From contig JARGSG010000085.1 of NCBI GenBank assembly GCA_030374805.1, forward strand, positions 1-64,000: DNA of 64,000 bases, read 5' to 3'. Shown piece after piece: positions 12,339 to 22,872 of the stretch. Source of the stretch: Gracilaria gracilis. Taxonomy: Eukaryota; Rhodophyta; Florideophyceae; Gracilariales; Gracilariaceae. Position 1 is the stretch's first letter, and each line of letters begins with the position of its first letter. Under the pieces are notes generated by a model. It was not told the origin of the DNA and made no database searches. It was given only the letters and a program-made list of their open reading frames with translations. The position numbers and the translations under genes were made by a program.

Positions 12339-12660
12339 CCACATTTCTTCGTCGTTGGTTCTGCCCCCGAGGGGAATCTCCATGCTCAGATTACTTATGG
12401 CCACCCACACGCGGGGTTGGATGTACCACGATCTATATTGGCTGCACGCATCCGTGAGAATATACGCTGCCATGCACACTGCCCACTAGGTCCCTGCGAC
12501 CGACCACAAACCCGAGTGGGGATCCATCATGCAGAACGACTCCATGTACTTGAATACGGGTGGAAGCCCAATGTAGCAATCTCGGCACGCCTCCAAGGAG
12601 AACCATCACGGAAGGATACGCCATTTATCTTTCGACACCGAGAACGGACCCAAAACTGAG

Positions 12661-12912
12661 AGATTTCTCAACAGTTATCTTGCCCTCTTATAAGGTTTGT
12701 TCCGGGTTTGCCATTTCGCTGTCACTACTCTTGTGAATTTCGCCGCTTTTTGCCCCTTTTTTTGGGTGGTTTTTTCTCCACTTGTGGCTCGTGCCGACAG
12801 CTGGTCGCACTCACCACACTGTGGTGTTGCTAACTCCTTGGTGGACACTACACACACGTGTAGTAACTTCTGGCTCCCACCTCACTCCTCTCGCCTGTCC
12901 TGAAGGCAGATC
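12661..12912. other. Intergenic, no gene seen
   Basis: T-rich stretch with a TTTTTTTGGG run near 12760. No supported feature. Confidence 0.3.
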
Positions 12913-15155
12913 TTGGCCTTACACCCCGAAATAGTCCGTCTGTCAGAGGAGGCTCTGTTCGATTCGCTACCCTTACAGGAAGGAAGATCCGAACGTTCTT
13001 ATGGTGTTCCCGTCTCTGGGTGTTGCACTACAGTTTCGTTCAGGGCCATAGCCAATCTAAAAAGCATATGTTGGCATATGTTGTTTCGAAGTCTGTAGCC
13101 ATTGTCAACCTGTCTTGGCGAGAAGCCTTCAATGGATCACACTAACCTTGCCGTCACATCTAGAGAACGAACTTGCGAAACAAAAGGAAGCGAGACCCAG
13201 TAGTATCTCTGGTGCAGAGCTGGTGCATGACTGCATATATGCAGCATTTCATTTCGTCCTTCGCAGTTATTGACCCCAGTTCGAATTGCAACAACTGTTC
13301 ATCTTCGTCGTGAGCATTTACGAAACTGGAAGTCCCATCACACTCAAACCGAGGATATTGGGTGGCTTTGTCCAGTACAATATTCTCTCTGAAAATATGA
13401 ACAAGCCTTTCTGGTCCTGCGTTAAATAGAAATCTTCGTTCGATTTGTGATCCTCAACTGAAATTATGTAAGAAAAGTTTCCAAAGGTGTTGTTGTGCCC
13501 AGGACATATATTGTTTAGCAGAGCAGCTAAAGAGCTTCCCTAAGGATGCCCATTTTTGTGAGGATTTTCCCGCAATCTCTTTCAATGTGAAGGGCGAAGG
13601 TGCGCAGCTAAACCTCTCTTTAACATTCTGCAGTATCATTCTGCAACTTAGTAGGTCGTTACGGTTGCAAAGGTCTACCAAAAGGTTCTTCAGGTTGGGA
13701 AGGCTTCGTCACTAGCCATGCGTGAGAATGAACCCCAACCCCTCACTACAACTGCCCAGGACAAGAATTTGTCATCTTCAAGTTTCTTCATTAACAGGTG
13801 AGGATGTTCTGCTTCATTTTTGACGTGCCCCAGCCGTAGAGATTCCTGTAGATGTAAAAAAGGTGTACAGAACCGGGCACGTGTGCTTAAGGGGTATAGT
13901 GGACAGTTTCCAGTAGTTCTTTGGCTTTCTGGAAAAACGCTCATCTTCGTCATTGCGATCATTTGGTTACCCATATCTTGATTGTTACCCTGCAAAAGAG
14001 AAGGAATCTTTACACGGGAACATTCTCGGGATCCTTTTCACATTCCTTTCAAGACTCACAACACTCTATGAAGTCGGAAAGCTTAGAACTCGCTACAAAT
14101 CGGCTTTTCTCCAGGTTATATATCATCTTTCAAACCTTGAACACCCATTTCGGACTTTTAAATTGAAAAATGACGGCGTGTTGGAGCATTTCAAGTTGAA
14201 TAAACCTCGTGCTTGCAAATCAGAGGGAAGGCGTTCTGCATGAAGAAGAAGACCTGACGGGCAAGGCTTTTCTCATAATCAACTGCTTCACTTTGACTTT
14301 CTCAAAAACAATTCTGTTTCATTAATCCATCTGATACAACTTTCTGCTCTATACGAAAGCCTTGAACAACAATCTGGCTCATCCTGCGAATCTCTATACA
14401 TGTTTGGTTTTGTTGTATAGCATAACCTGGAATTTGTGTTAGCCCGTTCTCCTAGATTATCATTTATCCCAGACACTGGTATTAGATTTGAGGTATTGCA
14501 AGATCCTGAACTGCTCGTCAAATGTGTATCATTTGTACCTGCTGCAAAACTTTTCAGAGAATGAAGCTCGCCAGGCTGGGTTCCGAATTCTTCTACAGCG
14601 GCAATAGAACGGGTGTCTTGCTTCCTTAAATTTCATTTCCACTCCAGATACCATCATGGCCTTTCTTGTAGACATTAAGGTTAGTGCTACAACACTTAAT
14701 TCCTGAACCCCGGAATGATAGACTCATTACGGGAATCCGGTTTCCAAGAATATGAAAAGTTGAATCCTTTGAGATCTTCGAACGCACTGAGTACGAAGAA
14801 AATTCAAGGAATGTATTAGATCGCAAACCATACCCTTTTCAAATCACAAAAGAAGCAAACCACTAAGGGAAAACTGGTAGATACGGTGGCGGCTTTTCGA
14901 CAACTCGGTAACGTCGAGCGGAAATATTCAGAGTTATCTGAAACAAATCGTTCTTTCTGTGGATCAGTAATGATAAAAACGGGGGACTTTTTTAGTGCCA
15001 GGGAAGCAGCCGTGAGATTGGTGGAACTTTCATCACTTCACAAGAGGTTCAAGACCTCCATTTCTTTGTCAGCAATTTTAGGAGCTTCTCACGAAGATCT
15101 TGCTCTCGGGGAAATTAAAGAATATGCGCGTCTGGCTATAAAAAATGCGAACTGA
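12913..15155 (+). pseudogene. Long decayed coding sequence, family unknown
   Basis: From about 13065 to the stop at 15153-15155 a single plus-strand frame reads as natural protein for about 700 codons. It is interrupted by roughly 14 stops but has no obvious frameshift. Readable blocks include FCEDFPAISFNVKGEGAQL (about 13555), GILFTFLSRLTTLYEVGKL (about 14030) and an uninterrupted last part of about 98 codons ending EIKEYARLAIKNAN. A short ORF at 12913-13098 in another frame may be its 5' part. Leucine- and serine-rich helical composition suggests a scaffold-like protein. I cannot name it. It looks like a host gene inactivated by point mutation, but a transposon origin is not excluded. Confidence 0.45.
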
Positions 15156-16440
15156 AGCTCCAATTGAACCCCACCTTTGTCGAACCCTTACAAACGGATC
15201 AAATTAAGTTTACAACTTTTTTGATTGAAAACCTATATTGTTGTAACTTAGTGTTACAAAAACGCCGCGAACCATTCGTTCTTTCTGTAATGCTCAGAAT
15301 TAAATGAGTGTATGAATGCTGTTACTAAAATTTCAAAAAAGGTTATTCACGAACTGGAATAAACTTAAGTAAAGCTCTCATAGTCTGTGATTAATTTTCC
15401 TAAAATAAAATGGCACATGGTTAGGCGCCAGACACCATATAATGACTGGAATAGAAAGCCAGTTCCCAGCATCTTGCAACTTAATATCCTACGCGCTTAA
15501 TCATTTAATTCATGCGTAGTTTATTTCAGGGTTTCAAAGTTCTACTCCCATTTTTAAATTGAAAGTATTGCATTTTCGAATAAATGATTCATTCAACAAG
15601 ACGAATTAACAAAGAACGCCGAATATGGAAAACATTTTAAAGTTTACAAAAGCAACAAAAAAACATTTATTGGCAAAAAAATTGTAGGTTTTTAAGTTTA
15701 AAACTGTGTTATAATACAAACTCGTATGTTGGGGCTACCAAAAGTTGTAATTTGTTTTTTTTGAAGAGTAAGATATGGTATAAGATTTTTAATAATCTAG
15801 AATAAATATTTTGTTTAACTCACAACAATTAAAACATTTTGGGTGCACATATTCTAAGCACAGAATTATGTAAGAATAATTTTTCCTGTCAGAAAAGCAA
15901 GATCAAAATTTTTTATGAAAGAAAAGAGATAAAAAAAGATATTATTGTTTTAGATGGTTTAATGGTACAAAGGGTTATAAATTATGTCAAAATTAGAATC
16001 TATAGTCTGATCGTGGTTCAAATAATAACCGGTAATTCAGGATAGGAAACGCTAGTTTTGTGATGCTTTCTTGTCAAAAGTTGTATTTTTATCGGTTGTT
16101 TTGAGAAAACATCTTTTTTAATATGGCAGACTGTAAAATGTAATAAATGTTTATGAAAATGTAAATGGTATGAATGGTCAGTAAAGTGAAAACATAAAAG
16201 TTTTCCAATAATTTTTGATACAAAGCAGGACCAAACAAGTTTTTGTGATATTTATCTTGTGGCTAATATTCTTAATGAGTTAAAGGTGTTTGTGTGGTGT
16301 TACAACGCTTTTCAAATGACTGAAAAGGAACATGAGGAGAGCCATATTTTAGCATAAAAAGAGTAAGATGTTTTGCAATCTACATGCATGTAGAATTTTG
16401 AAGGAGCTTTTGGTAAAACGATATATTTATACTTACGTAA
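15156..16440. other. AT-rich intergenic block, no gene seen
   Basis: Strongly AT-rich, with many A and T runs and one short ORF of 68 codons (15839-16045) that looks random. It ends abruptly at about 16450, where GC-rich gene sequence begins. No tRNA or repeat structure was recognised. Confidence 0.5.
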
Positions 16441-16868
16441 AAGTTATCGCCGTCGGCGGGGGGGCGGTTTAATTTGTTCCACTACTGGTAAGGTAAAGGG
16501 TTAGTTGCAGTGGAAATTGTCGGATGAAGCCATTGTGGTTTTCGGTGGTGGTAAGTTTGGGTGTAGTGTTCCCTACCACATCCCCATGGTACGAGGGAGG
16601 TTTTAAGCGAATTTGTTACATAGAAAGGGAGGTTCTGTAGGAGTTTTTTGACATACCTCACAGACAGAAATTCTCCCACGGCCGAGCTACGGCATATGAT
16701 GGGGAGCACAATGTGCTCAACAGTGAACATGTCATGTTGACTGTTGAGTTGGCAGTGACAGCGCAAACGCGGCTCTGCCACGTGGCCAGCGCGCGAGCGC
16801 ACGCCGACGAGAGGCGCCTCCGTTGTCGCAGCTACCGCCGCCCGCCTCCGTCGCAAGCGGCGTGCGTC

Positions 16869-16974
<106 letters not shown>

Positions 16975-16975
16975 G

Positions 16976-17851
16976 ATGTGGCTGCTGTCGTGGCTGTGGA
17001 CGCGCGCGCTACCGGCGACAAGCGCCGCGGCGCTGCGGCTGGTGAGCGCGCGTCTGCGCATGTCGCCGGCCGTCGTGGCGGCTGCGGCGGCCGCCGCCGC
17101 CGCGCTGCTGTACGTGTTGCGCGGGCGGCGCGGCGGTGGCGGTGGCGGCGGCACGGGTGGCGGCGCGGCGCGCGACGCGCGCGCGGCGCGCCGAAGAGCG
17201 GCGGTTGGCGCGGACGCGCACGGCCGCGGCGCGCGCGAAGACGCGCGCGCCGCCGACAAGCCGCGCTGGCTGGCGCGCGTGCACGTGGTCACCATGGGCG
17301 CCGTGTGCAGCCGCGCGCAGCGCGGCGCGTTGTTCTGCCGCCGCGAGGAGGCGGTGCTGGAGGCGGCGGCGATGGCGCGCGGTGGCGCGGACGGCGGCGG
17401 CGCGTGCAAGGAGCACATGCTCGACGACGCCGCGCAGATCCCGGAGCTGCCGTTCGTGGTGCGGCCCGCGTTGGTGCGTGCTTTGCGCCGCTTTGCGGAG
17501 CTGTTCGACCTGTTTGTCGTCGTGCGCGTGGACGATGATGACGGCGAACAGCTGGTGACGCGCGCGCTGCACGCCGCGGGCCTGTTCGAGCCGGGCCTGC
17601 TGCATCGCAGCAAGTTGCTGTTTTGCGAGACCGATACGGGGCGCATCTCGGTGGCGCGCCAGTTGGAGCCGCAGTTGCATGTCGATGAGACCGTCGCTGT
17701 GGTCACTGGCTTGCAGCGCTTCGTGCACTTTGTGGCGCTGGTTACGTCCGATGCGGACGCTTGTGCCGCCGCCGCGCAGCAGCCGCTTGGCAGTAATGTG
17801 GCTAGATTCTCGTCGTTGGCCTCCTTCTTTGCGCCTTCGCCTTCATCATAA
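16976..17851 (+). CDS. PEX22: Peroxisome biogenesis protein PEX22, plant type
   Basis: PEX22 is the peroxisomal membrane anchor and activator of the ubiquitin-conjugating enzyme PEX4, which recycles the import receptor PEX5. The 291-residue product has a short N-terminal segment, one likely membrane helix (about residues 31-48, Ala-rich then LLYVL), a basic Gly/Ala-rich linker, and a conserved C-terminal domain. That domain carries ELFDLFVVVRVDDDDGEQ, HAAGLFEPGLLHRSKLLFCE and GRISVARQLEPQLHVD, which match plant PEX22 signatures (KDKVLFCSTE..GRTSFVRQLEPDWHID, from memory). The ATG at 16976 is chosen because no earlier in-frame ATG was found and a CAG repeat precedes it. There is no visible intron. 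It converges on the SDR gene, with about 165 bp between the stops. Codon use is extremely GC-rich at third positions. Confidence 0.85.
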   Translation: MWLLSWLWTRALPATSAAALRLVSARLRMSPAVVAAAAAAAAALLYVLRGRRGGGGGGGTGGGAARDARAARRRAAVGADAHGRGAREDARAADKPRWLARVHVVTMGAVCSRAQRGALFCRREEAVLEAAAMARGGADGGGACKEHMLDDAAQIPELPFVVRPALVRALRRFAELFDLFVVVRVDDDDGEQLVTRALHAAGLFEPGLLHRSKLLFCETDTGRISVARQLEPQLHVDETVAVVTGLQRFVHFVALVTSDADACAAAAQQPLGSNVARFSSLASFFAPSPSS

Positions 17852-18017
17852 CCTCTATGTTGTGTTTGTTTGTTTTTCGATTACTCTACATATCTTAAAC
17901 CCACACACCAATTAACCTAGTACTATACAACAACAACAACAATCATCATCATCGATAACATTACGTACCGCCTGCCGCTCGGAAAAACGCGGCGCGGAAT
18001 GGCAGTGTTGTTCGTTG
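17852..18017. other. Short convergent intergenic spacer
   Basis: Spacer between two convergent stops, AT-richer than the genes. It contains a CAA repeat then CATCAT at about 17929-17954. Both 3' ends and their polyadenylation signals must fit here; no clear AATAAA was seen. Confidence 0.6.
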
Positions 18018-19463
18018 CTACCTTAACAACTTGGGCACCTCAGTGAGCGCCTTCCATCGCAGCAAGCTCTTGAGCGTATCGCCAATGGTGTCGTCCACGC
18101 TGCGAAAATTCATGCCCAGCTCCACGCGCGCGCGAGTCTGCGAGAACTCATAGCGCCTACCGCGACGGTCCTTGCTGGCGAAATCGGCCTCCTTGAGCGC
18201 GCGTCTCGCCAACGGGTCGTCGCGCTTGTGCGAGCGTCTGAGCAGCCCGCGTCGGCTGAGCAGCGGCCAGCGGAAGCGCGGAAAGTCGCGCTGCGCGCGG
18301 AACACCAGCTCGTTGGACGTCATGGCCTCGGCGCTGAGCAGCAAGCGACCGCCCACGTTGGGGCGCTCCGTGAGCGCCGTGACGGCGCGCGCCACGTCGC
18401 GCACGTCCACGGGCGACATGGGCACGTCCGGGATGTGCTTGAGCGCGCCGCTGGCCACCGAGTTGAAGAAGGAGATGGACGGCGTGGCACTGAGCTGACG
18501 CGGCGATAGCAGCGGGCCGAGCACAAAGGACGGGATGACGGAACACACGTTGAACGGCAGGTTGCCCTTGCCCACGCGCGCCCACAGACGCATCTCGGCG
18601 ACGGTGTGCGCAAACGCAAAGGCGTGCGTGTTCTCGCGGCTGGTCCTCGAGCAGTCGAACCAGTGGTTCTCCGTGAGGCGCGCGGTGTTGCGCTTGGAGT
18701 GCTGACGCGGGTCGAACACGCACAGCTCGGACGAAATGTAGATAAAGTTGATGACGACGTTTCCCGGCGCCGACGCGGCGTCCAGCGCAATCTTGAGCGC
18801 GTCCACGATGCGCTTGGACGCCACGGCCTTTGGCAGCTTTCCGCCGTGCGTGGAGAACGACACGGCATGCACAACGGTACTGACGCCGCGAAAGGCGATG
18901 AGCATCGCCGAGCGCGCGTCCTCCGCGGCCGGGTCGCGCACGGGCACGATCTGCAGGCGGTGGCGCGCGCCGTTGAGACGCAGCAGAAAGTCGACACACG
19001 CGCCCTGCGGCACAATGGCGCGCACAAAGTAGCGCTTGGACAGCATGCGCGCCACCACGTGCGAGCCCACAAAGCCCAGCCCGCCCGTGACGGCCACCAG
19101 CGGCGCGTCGGCTGCCACGGCCGCGCGCATGAAGCGCTGCGCCGCGCCGCCCGACGCGTGCAGCGTGGCGGCGCGCGGCGGCAGCGACGGCGACGACATG
19201 CGCGCGTGGCGTAGCTGGCGCGCCGTCAGCGAAGACGCGCTGCGCGAGGCGGTGCGGCGGCGCGGCGGCGGCGGCGACGATGACGACGACGGTGGCGACG
19301 ACGACGACGACGGCGGCGGCGGAGGCGTGGCGGAGGCGTCCGTGGCAGGTGCCAGCTGCGTGGCGGCGCGGCCGTGGCGCAGGCGGTGTAAGTGGCGCGG
19401 CAGCTCGGGCAGCACCTCTGGCGCGCGGAACGCGCGCGGCGCCGATGGCGTGGCGCTGGCCAT
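18018..19463 (-). CDS. Extended SDR (3beta-HSD/DFR-like), catalytic residues replaced
   Basis: 481 residues. The first 115 or so are low-complexity (Ala, Pro, Ser, Arg), possibly a targeting or disordered leader. The rest is an extended short-chain dehydrogenase fold with the NAD(P)-binding motif TGGLGFVG at residues 126-133, the following strand and acidic region, and the NFIYISSELCVF strand. In this family YxxxK gives the catalytic Tyr and Lys, usually followed by TxAE. Here the matching place reads FAFAHTVAE: Phe282 and His286 replace Tyr and Lys. The fold and cofactor loop look intact, so it may be a non-enzymatic or altered member. The nearest relatives I recall are 3beta-hydroxysteroid dehydrogenase and dihydroflavonol-reductase-like proteins; the substrate is unknown. 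The ATG at 19463 opens a GC-rich, intron-free frame. It points the same way as the ABCG gene. Confidence 0.75.
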   Translation of the reverse strand: MASATPSAPRAFRAPEVLPELPRHLHRLRHGRAATQLAPATDASATPPPPPSSSSSPPSSSSSPPPPRRRTASRSASSLTARQLRHARMSSPSLPPRAATLHASGGAAQRFMRAAVAADAPLVAVTGGLGFVGSHVVARMLSKRYFVRAIVPQGACVDFLLRLNGARHRLQIVPVRDPAAEDARSAMLIAFRGVSTVVHAVSFSTHGGKLPKAVASKRIVDALKIALDAASAPGNVVINFIYISSELCVFDPRQHSKRNTARLTENHWFDCSRTSRENTHAFAFAHTVAEMRLWARVGKGNLPFNVCSVIPSFVLGPLLSPRQLSATPSISFFNSVASGALKHIPDVPMSPVDVRDVARAVTALTERPNVGGRLLLSAEAMTSNELVFRAQRDFPRFRWPLLSRRGLLRRSHKRDDPLARRALKEADFASKDRRGRRYEFSQTRARVELGMNFRSVDDTIGDTLKSLLRWKALTEVPKLLR

Positions 19464-19772
19464 TGGGGAGGGGCGGCGGCGCTGTTGAGCCGATTATACG
19501 CGCGAATGGCAGCCGGTGAACGCGCGATGCGCTCAACGTTGACGGCGGCGGCGCTCCGGCTGCTTTATGAGTTAAATACGATAGCGGTTCGTCCGCTGCT
19601 GTCCCTCCCCCCCCCCGCGCGTGGGCCGCAGCCGCGCGCGCCTTTTGAATTTGCTGTAAACTACACACACCACCTCTCGCAACACCCCAAGTGAAATCTC
19701 CGTCACGAAAAAAGCTCATCGCCACCTTTATAGTTAACCTTCGGTAGAAGATACTGCAGTTTTGTACTGTAC
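19464..19772. promoter_or_regulatory. Intergenic between ABCG 3' end and SDR 5' end; likely SDR promoter
   Basis: About 310 bp between the ABCG stop and the SDR start, both on the minus strand. It contains GTTAACCTTCGGTAGA at 19733-19748, about 270 bp upstream of the SDR ATG. Its core also occurs about 120 bp upstream of the ABCG ATG. A run of cytosines lies near 19610. No clear TATA box was assigned. Confidence 0.4.
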
Positions 19773-21826
19773 CTAGCGCTCGCCCTCCAGCTTGAGGAAC
19801 TTGGGTCCGCGCAGAAACTTGAGGAACAGGTACCCGATGAAGCGCAGCGCCACCATGAGCGCAAACAGGCACACAATGTTCTCCGCGATGCTCAGGCTGT
19901 TGAAGTTGGCAAGAATCTCATCCGCGCCCACACGCCCCGTGAACTCGTTGTGCCCCAACGCATTGAACGAGTAGTAGATGAACGACAGGTACTTGGCCCA
20001 CGCAATCCAGTCGCCCAGCTGTTCGCTGCCGATGAAAAACCCACCAAACAGCAGCGCCAGGATCACAAACACCGGGATGATGCCCGCCGCCGTCTGCGCG
20101 TCGCCAGCCATGATCGACACCGCGATGGACAGCGATTCCGCCAGCACCGTCGTCAAGAAGATCACCAGCACGAAGATGAAAAACGCTCCGGCCTCCGGCT
20201 TCAACCCCACCATCCAGTAAACAATCACCGAAAACAGCGAGTTGAACAGCAGCGACCGAGGCAAATCCGTCACCGTCTTGCTCAGAAAGTACGAGCTCGT
20301 GCGGTACATATTTGACGCCCGTTCCCTCGTCACAATGCTGCGCTCCAGCGGAAACCCAAAGATCACCGCAAACACCCCACCAAACGCCTGGTTGATCGAA
20401 ATGAAGAACAGAATACCCACCAGAGACTGTCGCTTCTCCACCGCCTCTTGGCGCCCGTTATTCAGCCAAATCAATCCCAACAGAATGCTGAAGAACAACA
20501 CCTGTCCAAACCGCACCCCGTTCGCCGCGCGCTCGCGGAACGCCAGCTTCATCGCGCGCGTACACAGCACGCTGAATTCGTTCACCCAGCTCGTCTGATA
20601 CATGCCTTCCTTGAACGGCACCTTCTCCACCGAATCGCCGTCACCCGCACTGCCCGCTTCCGCATCCGGCGTGGCCTCAATTGCAATCGGCTTGGCCTGC
20701 TTGGAGTACATATCGCCCAGGTACGAGATGCGCGCCTGTGTGCTCGCCTCGCGCTCCGCGGAACGTGGATCCACGCTCAGTAGGTCGAGGAAGAAATCGG
20801 CGGGGTTGAACTGAGACGGCGACCTGAAGTTGAGAGCGGAAAAGTAGTCCACCGCCTCGCTGGCCGGCCCAAAGTACATCACACGCCCCTCCGAAAGCAA
20901 GCACAGCTGGTCGAACAACGCAAAGATGCTGGAACGCGGCTGATGAATGGTGGAAATGATTGTGCGCCCATTACTTGCCAGTTGACGCAGCGCCGTCATT
21001 ACGTTGAGCGCGTTGAAACTGTCCAGCCCGGTGGTAGGCTCATCCAGGAACAGCAGCGACGGGTTGGTGACCAGTTCAGTGCCAATGTTGACTCGCTTGC
21101 GCTCACCGCCGCTGATGCCGCGCACGATCTGGTTGCCAATCATGGTGTGCTTCACCTTGCCGAGCCCCAGCTCCTGAATCACTTTGTGCACGCGCATGAG
21201 CTTCCTCTCGCGGCTCATGGAGGCCGGCAGGCGCAGCAGCGCGGCGTACGTGAGCTGCTCCTGCACGGTGAGCTCTGCGAACATGTCGTCGTCCTGGATG
21301 ACGTACGCGGCAAGCTTTCTGAACTTGTTGTAGTTGCGCGGCTCGCCGTTGAGGAACACGGCGCCGGTGGCCTTGGCGCCCTTGCTGCTGCTGACGCGGC
21401 CGGCGAGCAGGTTGAGCAGACTGGTCTTTCCCGCGCCCGAGCTGCCCATGACGGCGAGCATGGTGCCGGCGCGCGCCTCGCCGGACATGGACTTGAGGAT
21501 GAGCTTCTCGCGCGACGACACGTGCGCGCCGTCCAGTTGTTGTGCGGGCGCGTCGGACTTGGGCGTCTTGGTGGGCTTGACGGGGACGGTGAATGTGAGG
21601 TCCTTCCATACCAGGTCGACGCGCTCGGCCTGGCGCGCGGACGCACTCAATTCGCCGTCAAAGTTCAGCGGTTCGTTGGGGTCGTAGGTGACGTCGACGC
21701 TGTTGTACACAACCTTGGCGGGGGGCGATGCAGTTAGAAGTGAATTGCAGGAGGAGCGCAAAGGGGCGGAATGATGCAAAGGGGCGGAATGATGTTGAAG
21801 GCACTTACGGTTTGGACGGGGTCCAT
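19773..21826 (-). CDS. ABCG-family half-transporter with one 95-bp intron
   Basis: An ATP-binding cassette exporter of subfamily G (White/WBC type), a membrane protein likely working as a dimer on lipids, pigments or secondary metabolites; substrate not predictable. Order is nucleotide-binding domain then transmembrane domain. Walker A GSSGAGKT is near residue 96, signature ISGGERKRVNIG near 206, Walker B LLFLDEPTTGLDS near 226, His-loop STIHQPRSS near 260. The C-terminal half has about six hydrophobic segments. Length is about 652 residues, normal for the family. The large exon (19773-21713) has no suitable ATG at its 5' end. A short exon ATG-GAC-CCC-GTC-CAA-ACC (21826-21809) followed by GTAAGT joins in frame, with a CTAAC branch-like site and an AAG acceptor. 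An upstream in-frame ATG at 22009 is possible but looks like leader sequence. Confidence 0.85.
21714..21808 (-). other. Intron of the ABCG gene
   Basis: 95 bp on the minus strand, donor GTAAGT at 21808, branch-like TTCTAAC, acceptor AAG before GTTGTGTAC. Inside is a 17-bp direct duplication (AAAGGGGCGGAATGATG at 21760-21776 and 21778-21794). Confidence 0.65.
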
Positions 21827-21935
21827 GATGGCGCGAATGAAGAATGGCGTAGCACCAAGTGAGAAAGAGAGGAAGGCGACGCCTTCGCGCAGCTGCTTTT
21901 GAACGCAGGCGGGCGGCACGCTGCTACACGGTAAC

Positions 21936-21956
21936 GTTAACGCTACCTTCGGTAGA
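21936..21956. promoter_or_regulatory. GTTAAC...CTACCTTCGGTAG motif upstream of ABCG
   Basis: A GTTAAC hexamer followed by CTACCTTCGGTAG, an imperfect palindrome, about 110-130 bp upstream of the ABCG ATG. The same GTTAAC plus CCTTCGGTAGA pairing occurs upstream of the SDR gene. A shared binding site is inference. Confidence 0.35.
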
Positions 21957-22009
21957 TAACGGCGGCGCGGAGCTCGGCGGACACAACGAGCGCGTGCGCT
22001 CGGGTGCAT

Positions 22010-22790
22010 GTCTAAACATTACATGAAGATACTCGTCGTGTCCCAGTGCCATCGACACGCGCGCGCGCCACCCGCGGGCTGCACGCCAGTGGTGTGTCAG
22101 CGCGTCCATCCGGCGCGCGTTGATTGGCTGTGGCGAACACGTGGTTGCACCAACCAATTCGTTGATCATTCATCATTCAGCGCAGTGCAGTGCAGGCCGT
22201 GGTTGTCTGCAGATACTCTGTACGTATGACACGCTGCCACGCAGTCGCGGTGTCCAGCTGAACACGTACGTTCACTCATCCGCGCTTTCACAAGTCTTGT
22301 TACAAGACTTGGGTCCTTGCTTTAGCAAAGTGCCCACACTGGAGGTATTCTGTTGGTGTTGATCTGCTCCAATTATTGTCGCTTCTGTCTTTCTTCTGTG
22401 TCATGTATCGTTAGCTCACCCACGCCAGTACAACACATCTTTCGGCCTCGCTTCCCGCGCAGCTGCTCACCACGTTTTACGCCGTTCCTTTTAGACACTC
22501 CGTGCCATGTAACTTGAGCTTGCTGACGTGCCGCCCGTTTTCAATGAGTCTTTTCTGGCACGTAACAGTAGGAGTGAAGCTCTACCAACTTCATACCGCC
22601 GTCCAAGTGCCAAACGCTTCATACAGCCAGCGTCCGTTTGTGCGTCTGTGCAGTCAAACATACAAGCTTTTACATCATCATCGACCATCTGCTCCTTATC
22701 TGCGTGTGCTATCAACACATATCAACATTGAGAGAAACAGCTCGTTCTAACAACGTCGCCCTACATAGAAACCATACAAATGTACAACGA
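22010..22790. other. Intergenic, no gene seen
   Basis: Upstream of ABCG. It includes GATTGGCTG (about 22119) and ACCAACCAATT (about 22148), two CCAAT-type boxes in opposite orientation. Otherwise short random ORFs. Confidence 0.4.
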
Positions 22791-22796
22791 ATAACA

Positions 22797-22797
<1 letters not shown>

Positions 22798-22846
<49 letters not shown>

Positions 22847-22872
22847 ACACACAGACGCACACAGACGCACAC
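22798..22872. repeat. CA dinucleotide microsatellite
   Basis: About 20 uninterrupted CA units followed by CA blocks broken by AGAC and GACGCA. Confidence 0.95.

Noticed and set aside
18157-19872. 571-codon minus-strand ORF longer than the SDR ORF
   Set aside because: Arg/Ala-rich with no domain; the SDR frame has the dinucleotide-binding motif and fold signatures.
20943-21737. 264-codon plus-strand ORF over the ABC transporter
   Set aside because: Antisense to the ATPase domain with no motif of its own.
22798-22872. CRISPR-like or structured repeat array
   Set aside because: Plain CA microsatellite; no CRISPR array occurs anywhere in the window.
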